Shown: positions 1 through 8,018 of the stretch, piece by piece
How positions within the stretch are numbered: position 1 is the stretch's first letter
Layout: every line of letters begins with the position of its first letter
Origin: Psychrobacillus sp044762855
Lineage (GTDB): Bacteria; Bacillota; Bacilli; Bacillales_A; Planococcaceae
Direction: 5' to 3'
NCBI RefSeq assembly: GCF_044762855.1
Contig: NZ_JBIWFB010000008.1
Span: forward strand, 1-64,000
Length of the DNA: 64,000 nt
Program-made: the position numbers and the translations under genes
Notes under the pieces: generated by a model
What the model was told of the DNA's origin: nothing
What the model saw: the letters and a program-made list of their open reading frames with translations, nothing else
Database searches by the model: none

Positions 1-52
1 CGCCGATGGTAGTTGGGGGTTTCCCCCTGTGAGAGTAGGACGTCGCTGGGCA
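1..52 (+). rRNA. rrf: 5S ribosomal RNA, 3' end (partial)
   Basis: The first 52 bases match the 3' half of a Bacillales 5S rRNA, including the GGGGGTTTCCCCC hairpin and the AGTAGGACGTCGC segment. The gene is cut by the window edge. A terminator follows directly, so this is the end of a ribosomal RNA operon transcribed into the window. Confidence 0.95.
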
Positions 53-57
53 CCAAT

Positions 58-95
58 AAAAAAGTCGTTACCGAGTAATCGGTAGCGACTTTTTT
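58..95 (+). terminator. rRNA operon intrinsic terminator
   Basis: AAAAAAGTCG pairs with CGACTTTTTT, and an inner TTACCG pairs with CGGTAG, giving a long hairpin that ends in a T run. It sits six bases after the 5S rRNA. Confidence 0.9.
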
Positions 96-125
96 GCGTA
101 TTAGGAAATTATGAGATTTTAGTCG

Positions 126-371
126 GAAGAATAACGACCATTAATAAAATGCGCAACGTAGCAGCCGTTACTCGCAACATTGAAGTGCATATGCGCAACA
201 TTCTATTTGAAACACGCAACATTAAGGGACATTTGCGCAATGTTGACGAAAACTAGTGACAATCGTCGTTATTTCACTCTAAGTAAACTTGGTGTTTTAA
301 GAAATAGTTGCTTTCAGACTACAACTGGTTGCTTTCAATGACCTAGTGATTGCCCTACGCCATTTATTGGA
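126..371. repeat. 21-bp-period intergenic repeat element, copy 1
   Basis: The left arm holds five CGCAACATT-like words starting at 152, 173, 194, 215 and 236, exactly 21 bp apart, with unrelated 12-bp spacers. The middle (261-306) is a unique core. The right arm holds GTTGCTTTCA-like words starting at 307, 328 and 349, again 21 bp apart, with GCAAC/GTTGC in opposite orientation to the left arm. The opening GAAGAATAACG, the core, the right arm and the closing GCCATT..TGGA recur at 63586-63789. The rest of the gap (372-735) holds no gene I can support. No function is known to me; the regular two-helical-turn spacing suggests a DNA-level array. Confidence 0.75.
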
Positions 372-735
372 TATATGCAATCAGAAACTGGAAAAAAAAT
401 TATTTTCTAGCTAGTCTACCAGGTAGTTTTGAGCAGCTTTCATTGTTTCTGGCTCTAGGCGGGTCGATGGTTCATTTCTCACCCAGCTGAAAGCGTCTAA
501 AGGCAGTAAAAATCTCACCAGATAATTTAAATATGTATTTCATTTTCTTTCAAAATCCCATTTTTTAAATGGATTGATGCACAGCCAACCACGGGCGGTT
601 TATTCTGTTCTTAGAAAGAAACACTTACTCAGAAACGACATTTCCCAGGAAATAATGACACTATTCATCAATAAAAATAAACAAAACTCAATTATAATTT
701 TATATTATGCAACAAAATTCGATTCTATTGGAAAC

Positions 736-761
736 TGAAAAAATCCCTCACAAGAGGGATT
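736..761 (-). terminator. Intrinsic terminator of the VOC gene
   Basis: On the minus strand AATCCCTC and GAGGGATT form an 8-bp stem followed by a T run. It lies seven bases past the stop codon of the VOC gene. Confidence 0.85.
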
Positions 762-767
762 ACTTCA

Positions 768-1121
768 CTAAACTTCACTCATTAATGCGTGGGTATTACC
801 TTCTGTATCTTTGAAAAATGCCATCCAAGTTTCAGTATTCCCCATTTTAGCTACCATATGGGCTTCGTCTATAAAATTTGCCCCAGCGTCTCTCATTCGA
901 ATTACCTCTGCCTGTAAATCATCTACTTTAAAATACAACACAGAACTCGGATGATCAAACTCTTCTGTTTCTGGACGGCTCAGTAGTAGCCTTGTTTCCT
1001 CACTTTGAAAAAAAGCTAATCCATTCGTTTCGAAAAGCAAAGGCAGTCCCAATACATCTCGATAAAACTCGACAGCACGTTCCACATTTACTACATTTAC
1101 AGCGATTTGCCCAATTTTCAT
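768..1121 (-). CDS. VOC family (glyoxalase/bleomycin-resistance fold) protein
   Basis: This 117-residue protein has the size and pattern of a single-module vicinal-oxygen-chelate protein. It opens with IGQIAVNVVNVERAVEFYRD, the usual first beta strand and helix, and ends with the FFKDTEGNTHALM strand typical of the family. VOC members bind a metal and act as lyases, isomerases, dioxygenases or drug-binding proteins; the substrate cannot be told from sequence. A GGAGG site precedes the ATG. It stands alone between the rRNA-flanking repeat and a divergent AraC gene, with its own terminator. Confidence 0.85.
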   Translation of the reverse strand: MKIGQIAVNVVNVERAVEFYRDVLGLPLLFETNGLAFFQSEETRLLLSRPETEEFDHPSSVLYFKVDDLQAEVIRMRDAGANFIDEAHMVAKMGNTETWMAFFKDTEGNTHALMSEV

Positions 1122-1269
1122 TTTAATACCTCCATCTCTCTAATACCATTTCAATAAAAATCAGAAAAATCCTTTATACTTATTATATTTAGTAAGAATT
1201 TCGCAAAATATATCAAAATGAAAATAAATAGAACTAGTAAGATAAGTAATAGAGGAGGTGCATGAGCTA

Positions 1270-2148
1270 GTGAATATCATTCAAAGGACGGTAAGTTGGC
1301 TAGAAACTAAGATTGAAGACTCTATAAAAAATGAAGAAATTGTTCAATTCACTGGATATTCTTTTTATCATTTTCATCGTTTATTTCAAGAACATGTGGG
1401 CATATCACTCCATGAATATGTGCGGCAAAGAAGGATAACAAGCGCGGCAAATAAACTGATATACACGGACACACGAATATTGGACATTGCATTTAACTAT
1501 CAGTTTGAATCACAGGAATCTTTTACAAGAGCGTTTCGAAAAGTATATGGATTGCCCCCGGGAAAATATCGAACGCTCATGCGGACCTTATTGGAAGAAG
1601 AAAATAAGCAGGAGGTAGAAAAGATGGAAGGTTGGTTTTTAAGCGGTACGAATAGTGAGCATTATGAGATGCGAAGAGATTTCGAAAATGTGCTGAAAGG
1701 AAATGTATCTGGTCAATTGCGATCTATAGGACAAGAGGCAAAAGAAGGTTTTGGCACTGTCATGCAACAGTTTCAAGCGAAGGAATGGCTTGGAAAGCGG
1801 GTAAAATTGTCCTGTTTTATTCAAACGAAAGATGTACAAAGTTCTGCTGGGTTGTGGATGAGAATAGACGGGAAAGACGGAGATACATTGCAATTTGATA
1901 ATATGCAAAATCGACCGATTACCGGCACAACTGCTTGGAATCATTACTCGGTTGTATTGGATGTTCCTGAAAATGCAGGTGCTATCTATTTCGGAGTTCT
2001 GTTGCAAGGTGTTGGAGAAATATGGATGGATGAATTTACATTCGCCCAGGCTGATGAAAAAACAGCGTCAACGAATATGATGATGCCTGAAAATATGCCT
2101 AGCAAGCCAGTTAATTTGAATTTTGAGCTGGAGTTTAAAGATAAATGA
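1270..2148 (+). CDS. AraC family transcriptional regulator with C-terminal beta-sandwich-like domain
   Basis: The N-terminal ~100 residues contain two helix-turn-helix motifs of the AraC/XylS DNA-binding domain (YSFYHFHRLFQEHVG and QFESQESFTRAFRK). The C-terminal half (about 140-265) looks like a small-molecule sensing domain with many aromatic residues. The open frame extends to a GTG at 1258, but that codon overlaps the GAGGAGG site at 1252-1258, so I place the start at the GTG at 1270 (292 residues). The stop overlaps the start of a 40-codon membrane-peptide ORF. The inducer is unknown. Confidence 0.85.
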   Translation: MNIIQRTVSWLETKIEDSIKNEEIVQFTGYSFYHFHRLFQEHVGISLHEYVRQRRITSAANKLIYTDTRILDIAFNYQFESQESFTRAFRKVYGLPPGKYRTLMRTLLEEENKQEVEKMEGWFLSGTNSEHYEMRRDFENVLKGNVSGQLRSIGQEAKEGFGTVMQQFQAKEWLGKRVKLSCFIQTKDVQSSAGLWMRIDGKDGDTLQFDNMQNRPITGTTAWNHYSVVLDVPENAGAIYFGVLLQGVGEIWMDEFTFAQADEKTASTNMMMPENMPSKPVNLNFELEFKDK

Positions 2149-2267
2149 GTAACAGAACTAAAAATAATATCGGAATAGCAGTTACTGCAATGATTTTTAT
2201 TCTGATAGTAGTTTTGAAATTTTACTTGGGAAATACCATTTATGATTGGATTAAAAGCATTCTATAA
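2145..2267 (+). CDS. 40-residue single-pass membrane peptide, coupled to AraC gene
   Basis: An ATG at 2145 overlaps the AraC stop codon as ATGA, the usual signature of translational coupling. The 40-residue product has a short polar N-terminus, one hydrophobic segment at about residues 9-28 (IGIAVTAMIFILIVVLKFYL) and an amphipathic tail. A good terminator follows about 45 bases later, so the peptide is inside the AraC transcript. I do not recognise the family. The coupling and the clean membrane segment support it as a real gene, but there is no independent conservation evidence here. Confidence 0.55.
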   Translation: MSNRTKNNIGIAVTAMIFILIVVLKFYLGNTIYDWIKSIL

Positions 2268-2311
2268 TTCTTTGTCTGGTCAATCAAAAATATTTAAATA
2301 AATTAAATCAA

Positions 2312-2340
2312 AAACCGCATTCCTGTGAATGTGGTTTTTT
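2312..2340 (+). terminator. Intrinsic terminator of AraC/small-peptide transcript
   Basis: AAACCGCATTC pairs with GAATGTGGTTT around a CTGT loop, followed by T residues. Confidence 0.9.
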
Positions 2341-2367
2341 AGTGGTCTTGTAGACATTTTAGAAAAT

Positions 2368-2398
2368 TTGATATATACTACATTACAACACTAATGTA
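2368..2398 (+). promoter_or_regulatory. Promoter and probable operator of the GntR/ABC operon
   Basis: A perfect inverted repeat, TACATTA-caacac-TAATGTA (2379-2398), lies 30 bp upstream of the GntR start. A TTGATA (2368-2373) is a possible -35, and the right arm overlaps a weak -10 (TAATGT). YtrA-type GntR proteins usually repress their own operon from such a dyad, so this is the likely autoregulatory site. The promoter assignment is tentative; the dyad is directly visible. Confidence 0.6.
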
Positions 2399-2427
2399 CT
2401 AGGTATAGTGAAAGGAGGACAGCTAAA

Positions 2428-2802
2428 TTGAATTTAAATTCAGAAAGCACAAAGCCCATCTATATTCAAATTGCGGAATGGATTGAAAATGAAATAATTG
2501 CCGATCGATTTCAGAGTGACCAAAAAGTACATTCTCAATATCAATTAGCCGACCTATTTAATATTAACCCTGCAACAGCTGCGAAGGGATTAACGATACT
2601 TGTGGAAGAGCAAATTCTTTACAAGAAAAGAGGATTGGGCATGTTCGTAGCGTTAGAAGCGAAAAATATGATTCTTGAGAAGAGACGTAACGAAACATTA
2701 ACACGCATGGCTATGGAGCTCGTTTTAGAGGCAAGAAGGCTTTCTGTAACAGAAGAGGAATTGATTCAGCTGATTAAGAAATGTAGGGGGGAACAAAAGT
2801 GA
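2428..2802 (+). CDS. GntR family (YtrA subfamily) transcriptional regulator
   Basis: At 124 residues this is a short GntR protein: a winged helix (about 10-75, including LADLFNINPATAAKGLTILVEEQ) followed by a short helical tail, as in the YtrA subfamily. Members repress linked ABC-transporter operons and are often induced by cell-wall-active antibiotics. The start is TTG with an AAAGGAGG site at 2411-2418. The gene overlaps the next ATPase gene by four bases (GTGA), and the operon continues through two membrane proteins. Confidence 0.9.
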   Translation: MNLNSESTKPIYIQIAEWIENEIIADRFQSDQKVHSQYQLADLFNINPATAAKGLTILVEEQILYKKRGLGMFVALEAKNMILEKRRNETLTRMAMELVLEARRLSVTEEELIQLIKKCRGEQK

Positions 2803-3677
2803 CAGTTATTGATTGCCAGGATCTTCGAAAAAAATATAAGCGTATGGCGGCACTTGACGGCATTACATTTCAATTAAAAGATCAAAAAATCACCGGTTTG
2901 ATAGGAAGAAATGGCGCTGGAAAAACGACGTTGCTAAAAGTTTTAGCGGGTTTTATAAGTAAAAGTTCTGGGGATGTTCAAGTGTTTTCAAACAACCCAT
3001 TTAATAATTTGCGTGTATCAGCGAACAGTATTTTAGTAGATGATCAAATGAGCTTTCCTGATTCGTTAACACTAGCAGATATATTAGAAGTGGCACCAGA
3101 TTTTTATAAGAGATGGGACACGGAGCTTGGGAATAATCTATTTAAGTACTTTAGATTGAACCCAAAACAATTGCATTCCAGATTATCTAAAGGTAATAAA
3201 GCAACGTTTAATATGATTTTTGGATTAGCTACTAGGTGTGAGCTGACGATGTTTGATGAGCCTACAAATGGGATGGATGAAGCTGTTAGATCAGATTTCT
3301 ACCGAGCATTACTGAAAGATTATATAGCTCATCCTCGCTCTATTCTGATTTCTAGCCATCATTTAGCCGAAATGGAGCATTTGTTGGAAGATATTTTACT
3401 TATTCATAAAGGGAAAGTTGTTTTCCATCAATCACTAGAAGCAATAAAGGAGTATGCAGTTGCGCTACAAGGACCAACTGATGTAGTAGAAAAGTTGTCT
3501 GCCGGGAAGGAAATTCTGCATACAAAGCGATTGGACAGTCAGCGGAAATATGTAGTGATAAAAAAGGAAGACATACCTGTTATAGAGGGAGTTACGACCC
3601 AATCAGTGTCTGCTAGTGATGTTTGTATGTATGTGACGAGTGAAGGGAAAGGGGGAATTGATGATGTTTTTAAGTAA
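2799..3677 (+). CDS. ABC transporter ATP-binding protein (YtrB-like)
   Basis: A 292-residue ATPase with Walker A GRNGAGKT at residues 36-43 and Walker B LTMFDEPTNGMD. The signature motif is LSKGN rather than LSGGQ, as in many exporters controlled by YtrA-type regulators. After the nucleotide-binding domain (about 1-215) a further C-terminal domain of about 75 residues has no clear family. The GTG start overlaps the GntR stop. It probably powers the integral membrane protein encoded immediately downstream. Confidence 0.9.
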   Translation: MTVIDCQDLRKKYKRMAALDGITFQLKDQKITGLIGRNGAGKTTLLKVLAGFISKSSGDVQVFSNNPFNNLRVSANSILVDDQMSFPDSLTLADILEVAPDFYKRWDTELGNNLFKYFRLNPKQLHSRLSKGNKATFNMIFGLATRCELTMFDEPTNGMDEAVRSDFYRALLKDYIAHPRSILISSHHLAEMEHLLEDILLIHKGKVVFHQSLEAIKEYAVALQGPTDVVEKLSAGKEILHTKRLDSQRKYVVIKKEDIPVIEGVTTQSVSASDVCMYVTSEGKGGIDDVFK

Positions 3678-4389
3678 TAGTAAACTGGGAGAAGTGGTCA
3701 AGTCGCAAGTGAAGTTCAAGCTGAATGCATATATGGGCACAATAGTAACACTAATATTTGTACAGCTATTAGGGCTACTATTCTCAATGAATGGAACAGG
3801 AACTCGTGGAGTTAATATAGATATGAGCACTGTTTATGTATCTGTGGTTTCTTACGATATTATTTTTATATTTGTAGCACTTTGGGCGTTTGTTATTGGA
3901 AATTCGATAACGACTAAAGCAAACGATGATTTTTCGTTTGTAACAACACGACTAAGCAGTAACTTAGCGAACATCATCTTTCTATGCTTAATAAGTGTAT
4001 TTGCGGGAGTAACGATTGTTTTATCAAATTATTTATTGCGTATTATACTTCTACTATTTGGTGATCAAAATTATATGGAAAATCCAAGTATTTTTGATGC
4101 TTCACTTAATTCAATTATTAGCATGGTAATCATGATTATCCTTATTTTAATTGTTTCAGCTGTTGGCTATTTAAGAGGAATACTTGTTCAGCATAATAAA
4201 ATATTTTCAATCCTATTGCCATTTTTAATCTTTGTATTACTAGTGACAAAATCTGGTCAATCAGTTATTCAATACATTTTTATCGAAAATACGTCTATGG
4301 TCGTCTTAGTGGTGAAGTTGATTTGTCTATCTGGCGTTGTTTTTATATTTGCTATTTTGTGCTCGAATCGATTGGGGGTTAGATCATGA
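3664..4389 (+). CDS. ABC transporter membrane subunit
   Basis: A hydrophobic protein of about 241 residues with six predicted membrane segments and no signal peptide, consistent with an ABC-2-like exporter permease. The open frame runs back to 3640, but AAAGGGGGAA at 3649-3658 is a good ribosome binding site for the ATG at 3664 (3661 is also possible). The start lies inside the end of the ATPase gene and the stop overlaps the next start (ATGA), so three genes are translationally chained. The exported substrate is unknown. Confidence 0.8.
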   Translation: MFLSNSKLGEVVKSQVKFKLNAYMGTIVTLIFVQLLGLLFSMNGTGTRGVNIDMSTVYVSVVSYDIIFIFVALWAFVIGNSITTKANDDFSFVTTRLSSNLANIIFLCLISVFAGVTIVLSNYLLRIILLLFGDQNYMENPSIFDASLNSIISMVIMIILILIVSAVGYLRGILVQHNKIFSILLPFLIFVLLVTKSGQSVIQYIFIENTSMVVLVVKLICLSGVVFIFAILCSNRLGVRS

Positions 4390-5090
4390 GTAACTGGTCT
4401 GTTGTCAATTTACTTACTTTCCTTCCTATTATCGGCGTTCTCTTTCTTTTATGGATAATCTTTCGAGCTTCAAGAGGTGTAACGAGCCGTATAAATTTGA
4501 ATCGACGATTGTATAAATGGATTATTTGTTCCTACGTAGGTATTCTCTTTTTGGCGGTAATTGTGTATTTATTTTTACCAAGAAGCGGCAATGAGCTGAT
4601 GACCAAAACAGAATACGAAGTTTTTAAAAAAGAAAATGAAACGTTTGAATCGGCTTTTAGCAATACAGAAGGAAGCAAGTTAGATCAAAAGTTTTTACTG
4701 GAAAGTTCGATCCAAGAATTAGATGGCGATACGTTGGAGGTAGGGCTACAAGGCTCAGCCCGACCAAAATTAAATATAGAGTGGACTGACTCAAAAGAGC
4801 AAGCAGTGGAAGTAGAAGTATATCATACGAATGTATCTGTGTATGGAATAAACTTGAAAGGGGAAATTCCTTTATCAACGATTGATTGGAAAGGAAATCA
4901 ATTAATAATAAAGGGGCCTGCACAACAAGAACTGGAATATTATCAGTTTACCGATGGATTAGTTTGGCTTTCCTTTTTGGAAGATTCACCTGAAAGGGAA
5001 TATACACTGGGAGCGGGAAATATGTATATCTACCTAAAAGTTCCAAAACATATAAATGTAATAGATAAAGATGGATTACAATTTTATTGA
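4386..5090 (+). CDS. Membrane-anchored protein of unknown function in GntR/ABC operon
   Basis: This 234-residue protein has two membrane segments (about 8-27 and 45-65) and then a ~165-residue domain likely outside the cell, rich in beta-type sequence and acidic residues. I do not recognise the family. It starts by a four-base ATGA overlap with the permease gene, so its production is tied to the transporter. It may be an accessory or sensing subunit; that is inferred from position only. Confidence 0.75.
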   Translation: MSNWSVVNLLTFLPIIGVLFLLWIIFRASRGVTSRINLNRRLYKWIICSYVGILFLAVIVYLFLPRSGNELMTKTEYEVFKKENETFESAFSNTEGSKLDQKFLLESSIQELDGDTLEVGLQGSARPKLNIEWTDSKEQAVEVEVYHTNVSVYGINLKGEIPLSTIDWKGNQLIIKGPAQQELEYYQFTDGLVWLSFLEDSPEREYTLGAGNMYIYLKVPKHINVIDKDGLQFY

Positions 5091-5092
5091 AC

Positions 5093-5121
5093 AAAAGTGC
5101 CTTCTGAAGAGAGGCACTTTT
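5093..5121. terminator. Shared bidirectional terminator
   Basis: AAAAGTGCC pairs with GGCACTTTT between the convergent GntR/ABC operon and the FAD monooxygenase gene. A-rich and T-rich flanks allow termination from both sides. Confidence 0.85.
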
Positions 5122-6262
5122 ACTTTAACTTCACATCAAACAAAAACTTTAAACGACGTAATAGTAATTTAGAGGGGATCAATGGAAATAACAAATCACG
5201 GCTACGCGCGAGTGGGCGGGAACGTAGTTGTGCTGCTGCACCTATTTGTCGGGATAAGTTAATGACTTTTGCAGTGCGTGCTACCCGTTTTTCTTCGTAA
5301 AAGGCAAGTGCTTTCTTCACGCCTGGGAACTGCTGAAATGCATGTCCGAGTACAATCGCATCTTCGATAGCTTGACCAGCACCTTGTCCCATATTTGGAG
5401 TAGTTGCGTGAGCGGCATCACCAAGTAGAACAATACGGTTAAAAGCAAATTGTTGTAGTGGTTTTATATCTAAAATATCATGGTGAAGAATATACTCAGG
5501 TTGTGTTTCTCTGATTAGTTCTGGAACTACTTTTGGAAAATCTTTAAACAGATTGGCAATTTCGGTCCTTTCGATATTTTGATAAAAAAGGTCTTTCTCT
5601 TGCGCATTGATACATGCAAACCAGTAGACTTGCCCATTTTTCATCGGTGCCATACCAAACCGACCGGTAGTGGACCAAATTTCGGTTGATGTAAACTCGT
5701 CTACTTTTCCTTTATTTTCCGTGATACCACGCCAGCATGTATAGCCGGAATAGCGCGGCTCAGAATTAGGTACAAGTTTTTTACGAATAGGCGAGTGAAT
5801 ACCATCTGCAGCGATTAGCAAGTCTGCAGTTACTACGGTGTTATCTTCAAAATAAGCGGTAACTTTATCTCCATTTTGGTCTACATTCACACATCTTTTA
5901 TTGTAATGAATGGTATTTGGATTTAATGCATCTAAAAAAGTACCATGCAGGTCAGCACGATGAATCGTTATGTTCTCTTGTCCAAATCTTTCTTTAAGTA
6001 CTGAGAAGTCAATGGAATTAAGTATTCGCCCTTTGTCATTTAGGAAAACTTGCGTGTGCAAAACGTTTCCATTTACAAAAACTTTTTCACCAATACCAAT
6101 ATCCATAAGGGCTTGCATGGCATTCGAGCCAATTCCAATACCTGCCCCTACAGGTTGAAAGGTTGGCGCTGTCTCGTATACATTTACGGAAAACCCTTGT
6201 TTTTGTAAAGTTACAGCGGCACAAAGACCTCCAATACCACCGCCAATAATGGCAATTTCCAT
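5120..6262 (-). CDS. FAD-dependent aromatic-type monooxygenase
   Basis: The 380-residue product has all three marks of the flavoprotein hydroxylase family: the dinucleotide-binding GGGIGG at residues 7-12, the DG motif (AADGIHSP, D153-G154) and the GD motif LLGDAAHATTPNMGQG at about 279-294. Such enzymes use NAD(P)H and oxygen to hydroxylate aromatic or other substrates. A GGAG site precedes the ATG. No catabolic partner genes are adjacent, so the substrate is unknown. Confidence 0.9.
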   Translation of the reverse strand: MEIAIIGGGIGGLCAAVTLQKQGFSVNVYETAPTFQPVGAGIGIGSNAMQALMDIGIGEKVFVNGNVLHTQVFLNDKGRILNSIDFSVLKERFGQENITIHRADLHGTFLDALNPNTIHYNKRCVNVDQNGDKVTAYFEDNTVVTADLLIAADGIHSPIRKKLVPNSEPRYSGYTCWRGITENKGKVDEFTSTEIWSTTGRFGMAPMKNGQVYWFACINAQEKDLFYQNIERTEIANLFKDFPKVVPELIRETQPEYILHHDILDIKPLQQFAFNRIVLLGDAAHATTPNMGQGAGQAIEDAIVLGHAFQQFPGVKKALAFYEEKRVARTAKVINLSRQIGAAAQLRSRPLARSRDLLFPLIPSKLLLRRLKFLFDVKLK

Positions 6263-6352
6263 ATCCTCAGCTCCTTCTTCATATTAGTTTAACAGATTTA
6301 AAATAAAACTTTGTGTTATGCTAATTTATAATAATTAATGGGGGAATTAAGG

Positions 6353-6832
6353 ATGATTGAGCTTATTGCTTATGAAGAGAAGTATCGAACATTATTGGAA
6401 GAATATCCACTGACAGAAGCTCATCTTATGTTCACAGCACATCCAATTGAATTACTCGACAGAAGTGCCAACACTTCGACTTACACACCAATAGTTATAT
6501 TAGAAGAAGGGAAAATAGCAGGATTTTTTGTGCTAGATACGGGGGATGATAAATTTCATTACACCGATCAGCAAGATAGCATTTTACTAAGGGGATATTC
6601 GATTCATTCAGCGTATCAAGGTCGAGGTATTGCAAAAACATCGATGACTCTTATTCCATTATACATACAAAAATATTTTCCACATGTTAGTCAAGTAGTA
6701 CTAGGAGTAGATGAAGATAACTCAGTAGCACAATCTCTCTATACAAAAGCAGGATTCAAGGATGAAGGGAAACGGTTCGACGGAAGATCAGGTATACAAA
6801 TCGCAATGTGTTTAAAGTTGGGAAATGAGTGA
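6353..6832 (+). CDS. GNAT family N-acetyltransferase
   Basis: A 159-residue single-domain acetyltransferase. The acetyl-CoA loop is visible as SAYQGRGIAKTSM, followed by the C-terminal VDEDNSVAQSLYTKAGF motif of the fold. I choose the ATG at 6353, which has GGGGGAA at proper spacing, over the in-frame ATG at 6338, which has none. The acceptor substrate cannot be predicted. Confidence 0.88.
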   Translation: MIELIAYEEKYRTLLEEYPLTEAHLMFTAHPIELLDRSANTSTYTPIVILEEGKIAGFFVLDTGDDKFHYTDQQDSILLRGYSIHSAYQGRGIAKTSMTLIPLYIQKYFPHVSQVVLGVDEDNSVAQSLYTKAGFKDEGKRFDGRSGIQIAMCLKLGNE

Positions 6833-6863
6833 TGAGTCTTCCCTTAAAAGGGCAAACTCATCA
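6830..6863. terminator. Hairpin between convergent genes, no T tract
   Basis: TGATGAGT pairs with ACTCATCA, with an inner CCCTT/AAGGG, exactly spanning the two convergent stop codons. Neither side has a clear T run, so it may be a weak terminator or an mRNA end-protecting hairpin. Confidence 0.5.
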
Positions 6864-7856
6864 TTCAATTAAGCGATAAAGCACATCGTCATCTGCGTCA
6901 GGCTTTCCACGTCCATCGGTATTATTTGTAATAAAATATAACGATTCCCCGTCTGAATAGACATCTCGAACCCGTCCAAAGCCAGTAATTGAACGCTCCA
7001 CTTCACCAGAAGATAAATCCATCACTTTTACTGCTTCCCCACGTAGTGTAGCAACATACAATTTTCCTTTATGAAACGTGATTCCTGATGGAGCCCATGT
7101 TTCATTATCACCAGAAGTTATAATAGGTGGTTCTAAACCTTCATGCATTTCTTTTCCTTGTATGATGGGGTATCCATAGTTTTTTCCTTGTTCCATTAGG
7201 TTAATTTCATCATTGGCAGATTGACCATGTTCTGCTTCATAAAGTGTTCCATCTTTGTCCCATGCGAGTCCTTGAGGGTTGCGATGGCCGATTGAGAAAA
7301 TCTCGAATGAACCGTCTTCCTTCATGCGCAAGATTTTTCCGTTAAACGAATTAGAAACTTGTGCATTATCAGGATTTCCCGCATCACCAATTGTTACATA
7401 AAGCAACCCATCTGGACCTATTTCTAGACGACCACCATGATGGATGTTACCTGTAGGTATGGCGTCAAGGTGAATGGTCGTTTCATACCAAGCATCGTTT
7501 TCCTTTTTAATCGTTACTACTCTATTGAAGGATTCCCCGTTTTGTTCATACGTGTAGTATGCAAATGCTTCATGTGAATCCCCAAAATCTTTCTTTAACA
7601 CGAATCCAAGTAATCCTGCTTCTGATGCATGTGATAAGTTATTCGAAAACTGGACGTTTTCATGTTCTACTTTTCCATCGTTTATTTTTGCAATTGTTCC
7701 TACTCGCTCAGATATGTAGAAGGTATCTTCGTGTTGATTAATCGACCAAGGGGTATTTAAATTGGTTGCCACTGTTTCTGTAATTCCCTCTTCCGTTGAT
7801 GCAATTTCATCCGAGCAGCCAAATAAAATCAAAGATAAAAGTAAAAGTCTTTTCAT
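6861..7856 (-). CDS. PQQ-dependent sugar dehydrogenase-like lipoprotein
   Basis: A 331-residue secreted lipoprotein: a short signal ends in the lipobox LFGC. The body has the beta-propeller sequence of the glucose/sorbosone dehydrogenase family (TPWSINQHEDTFYISER near the start, HHGGRLEIGPDGLLYVTIGD and HRNPQGLAWDKDGTLYEAEHG later). Family members oxidise sugars with PQQ, but many Gram-positive homologues lack a proven substrate. AGGAGGGA precedes the ATG. It faces the GNAT gene and is divergent from the TSUP gene. Confidence 0.88.
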   Translation of the reverse strand: MKRLLLLSLILFGCSDEIASTEEGITETVATNLNTPWSINQHEDTFYISERVGTIAKINDGKVEHENVQFSNNLSHASEAGLLGFVLKKDFGDSHEAFAYYTYEQNGESFNRVVTIKKENDAWYETTIHLDAIPTGNIHHGGRLEIGPDGLLYVTIGDAGNPDNAQVSNSFNGKILRMKEDGSFEIFSIGHRNPQGLAWDKDGTLYEAEHGQSANDEINLMEQGKNYGYPIIQGKEMHEGLEPPIITSGDNETWAPSGITFHKGKLYVATLRGEAVKVMDLSSGEVERSITGFGRVRDVYSDGESLYFITNNTDGRGKPDADDDVLYRLIE

Positions 7857-8018
7857 ATAATCCCTCCTATATTAGTACTTCCCGTTTTCTAGTAAATTCC
7901 CCTTCTAATAACGATAAGTTTTTCAAATAGGAAACGATAATTACTATCGAATTTACTTATTAAGTGAAGAGGGTTATGCTGAATTTACAAATTGTACGAA
8001 TGGAAAGAAGGCTTTAAG

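Noticed and set aside
152..365. CRISPR array in the 21-bp-period element
   Set aside because: The conserved word is only about 9 bp and the spacers 12 bp, the arms are inverted to each other, and no cas genes are present.
411..539. Minus-strand open frame ending ...RLEPETMKAAQNYLVD as a gene fragment
   Set aside because: It has about 43 codons, no good start or ribosome binding site and no family I can name; it may be a remnant but cannot be supported.
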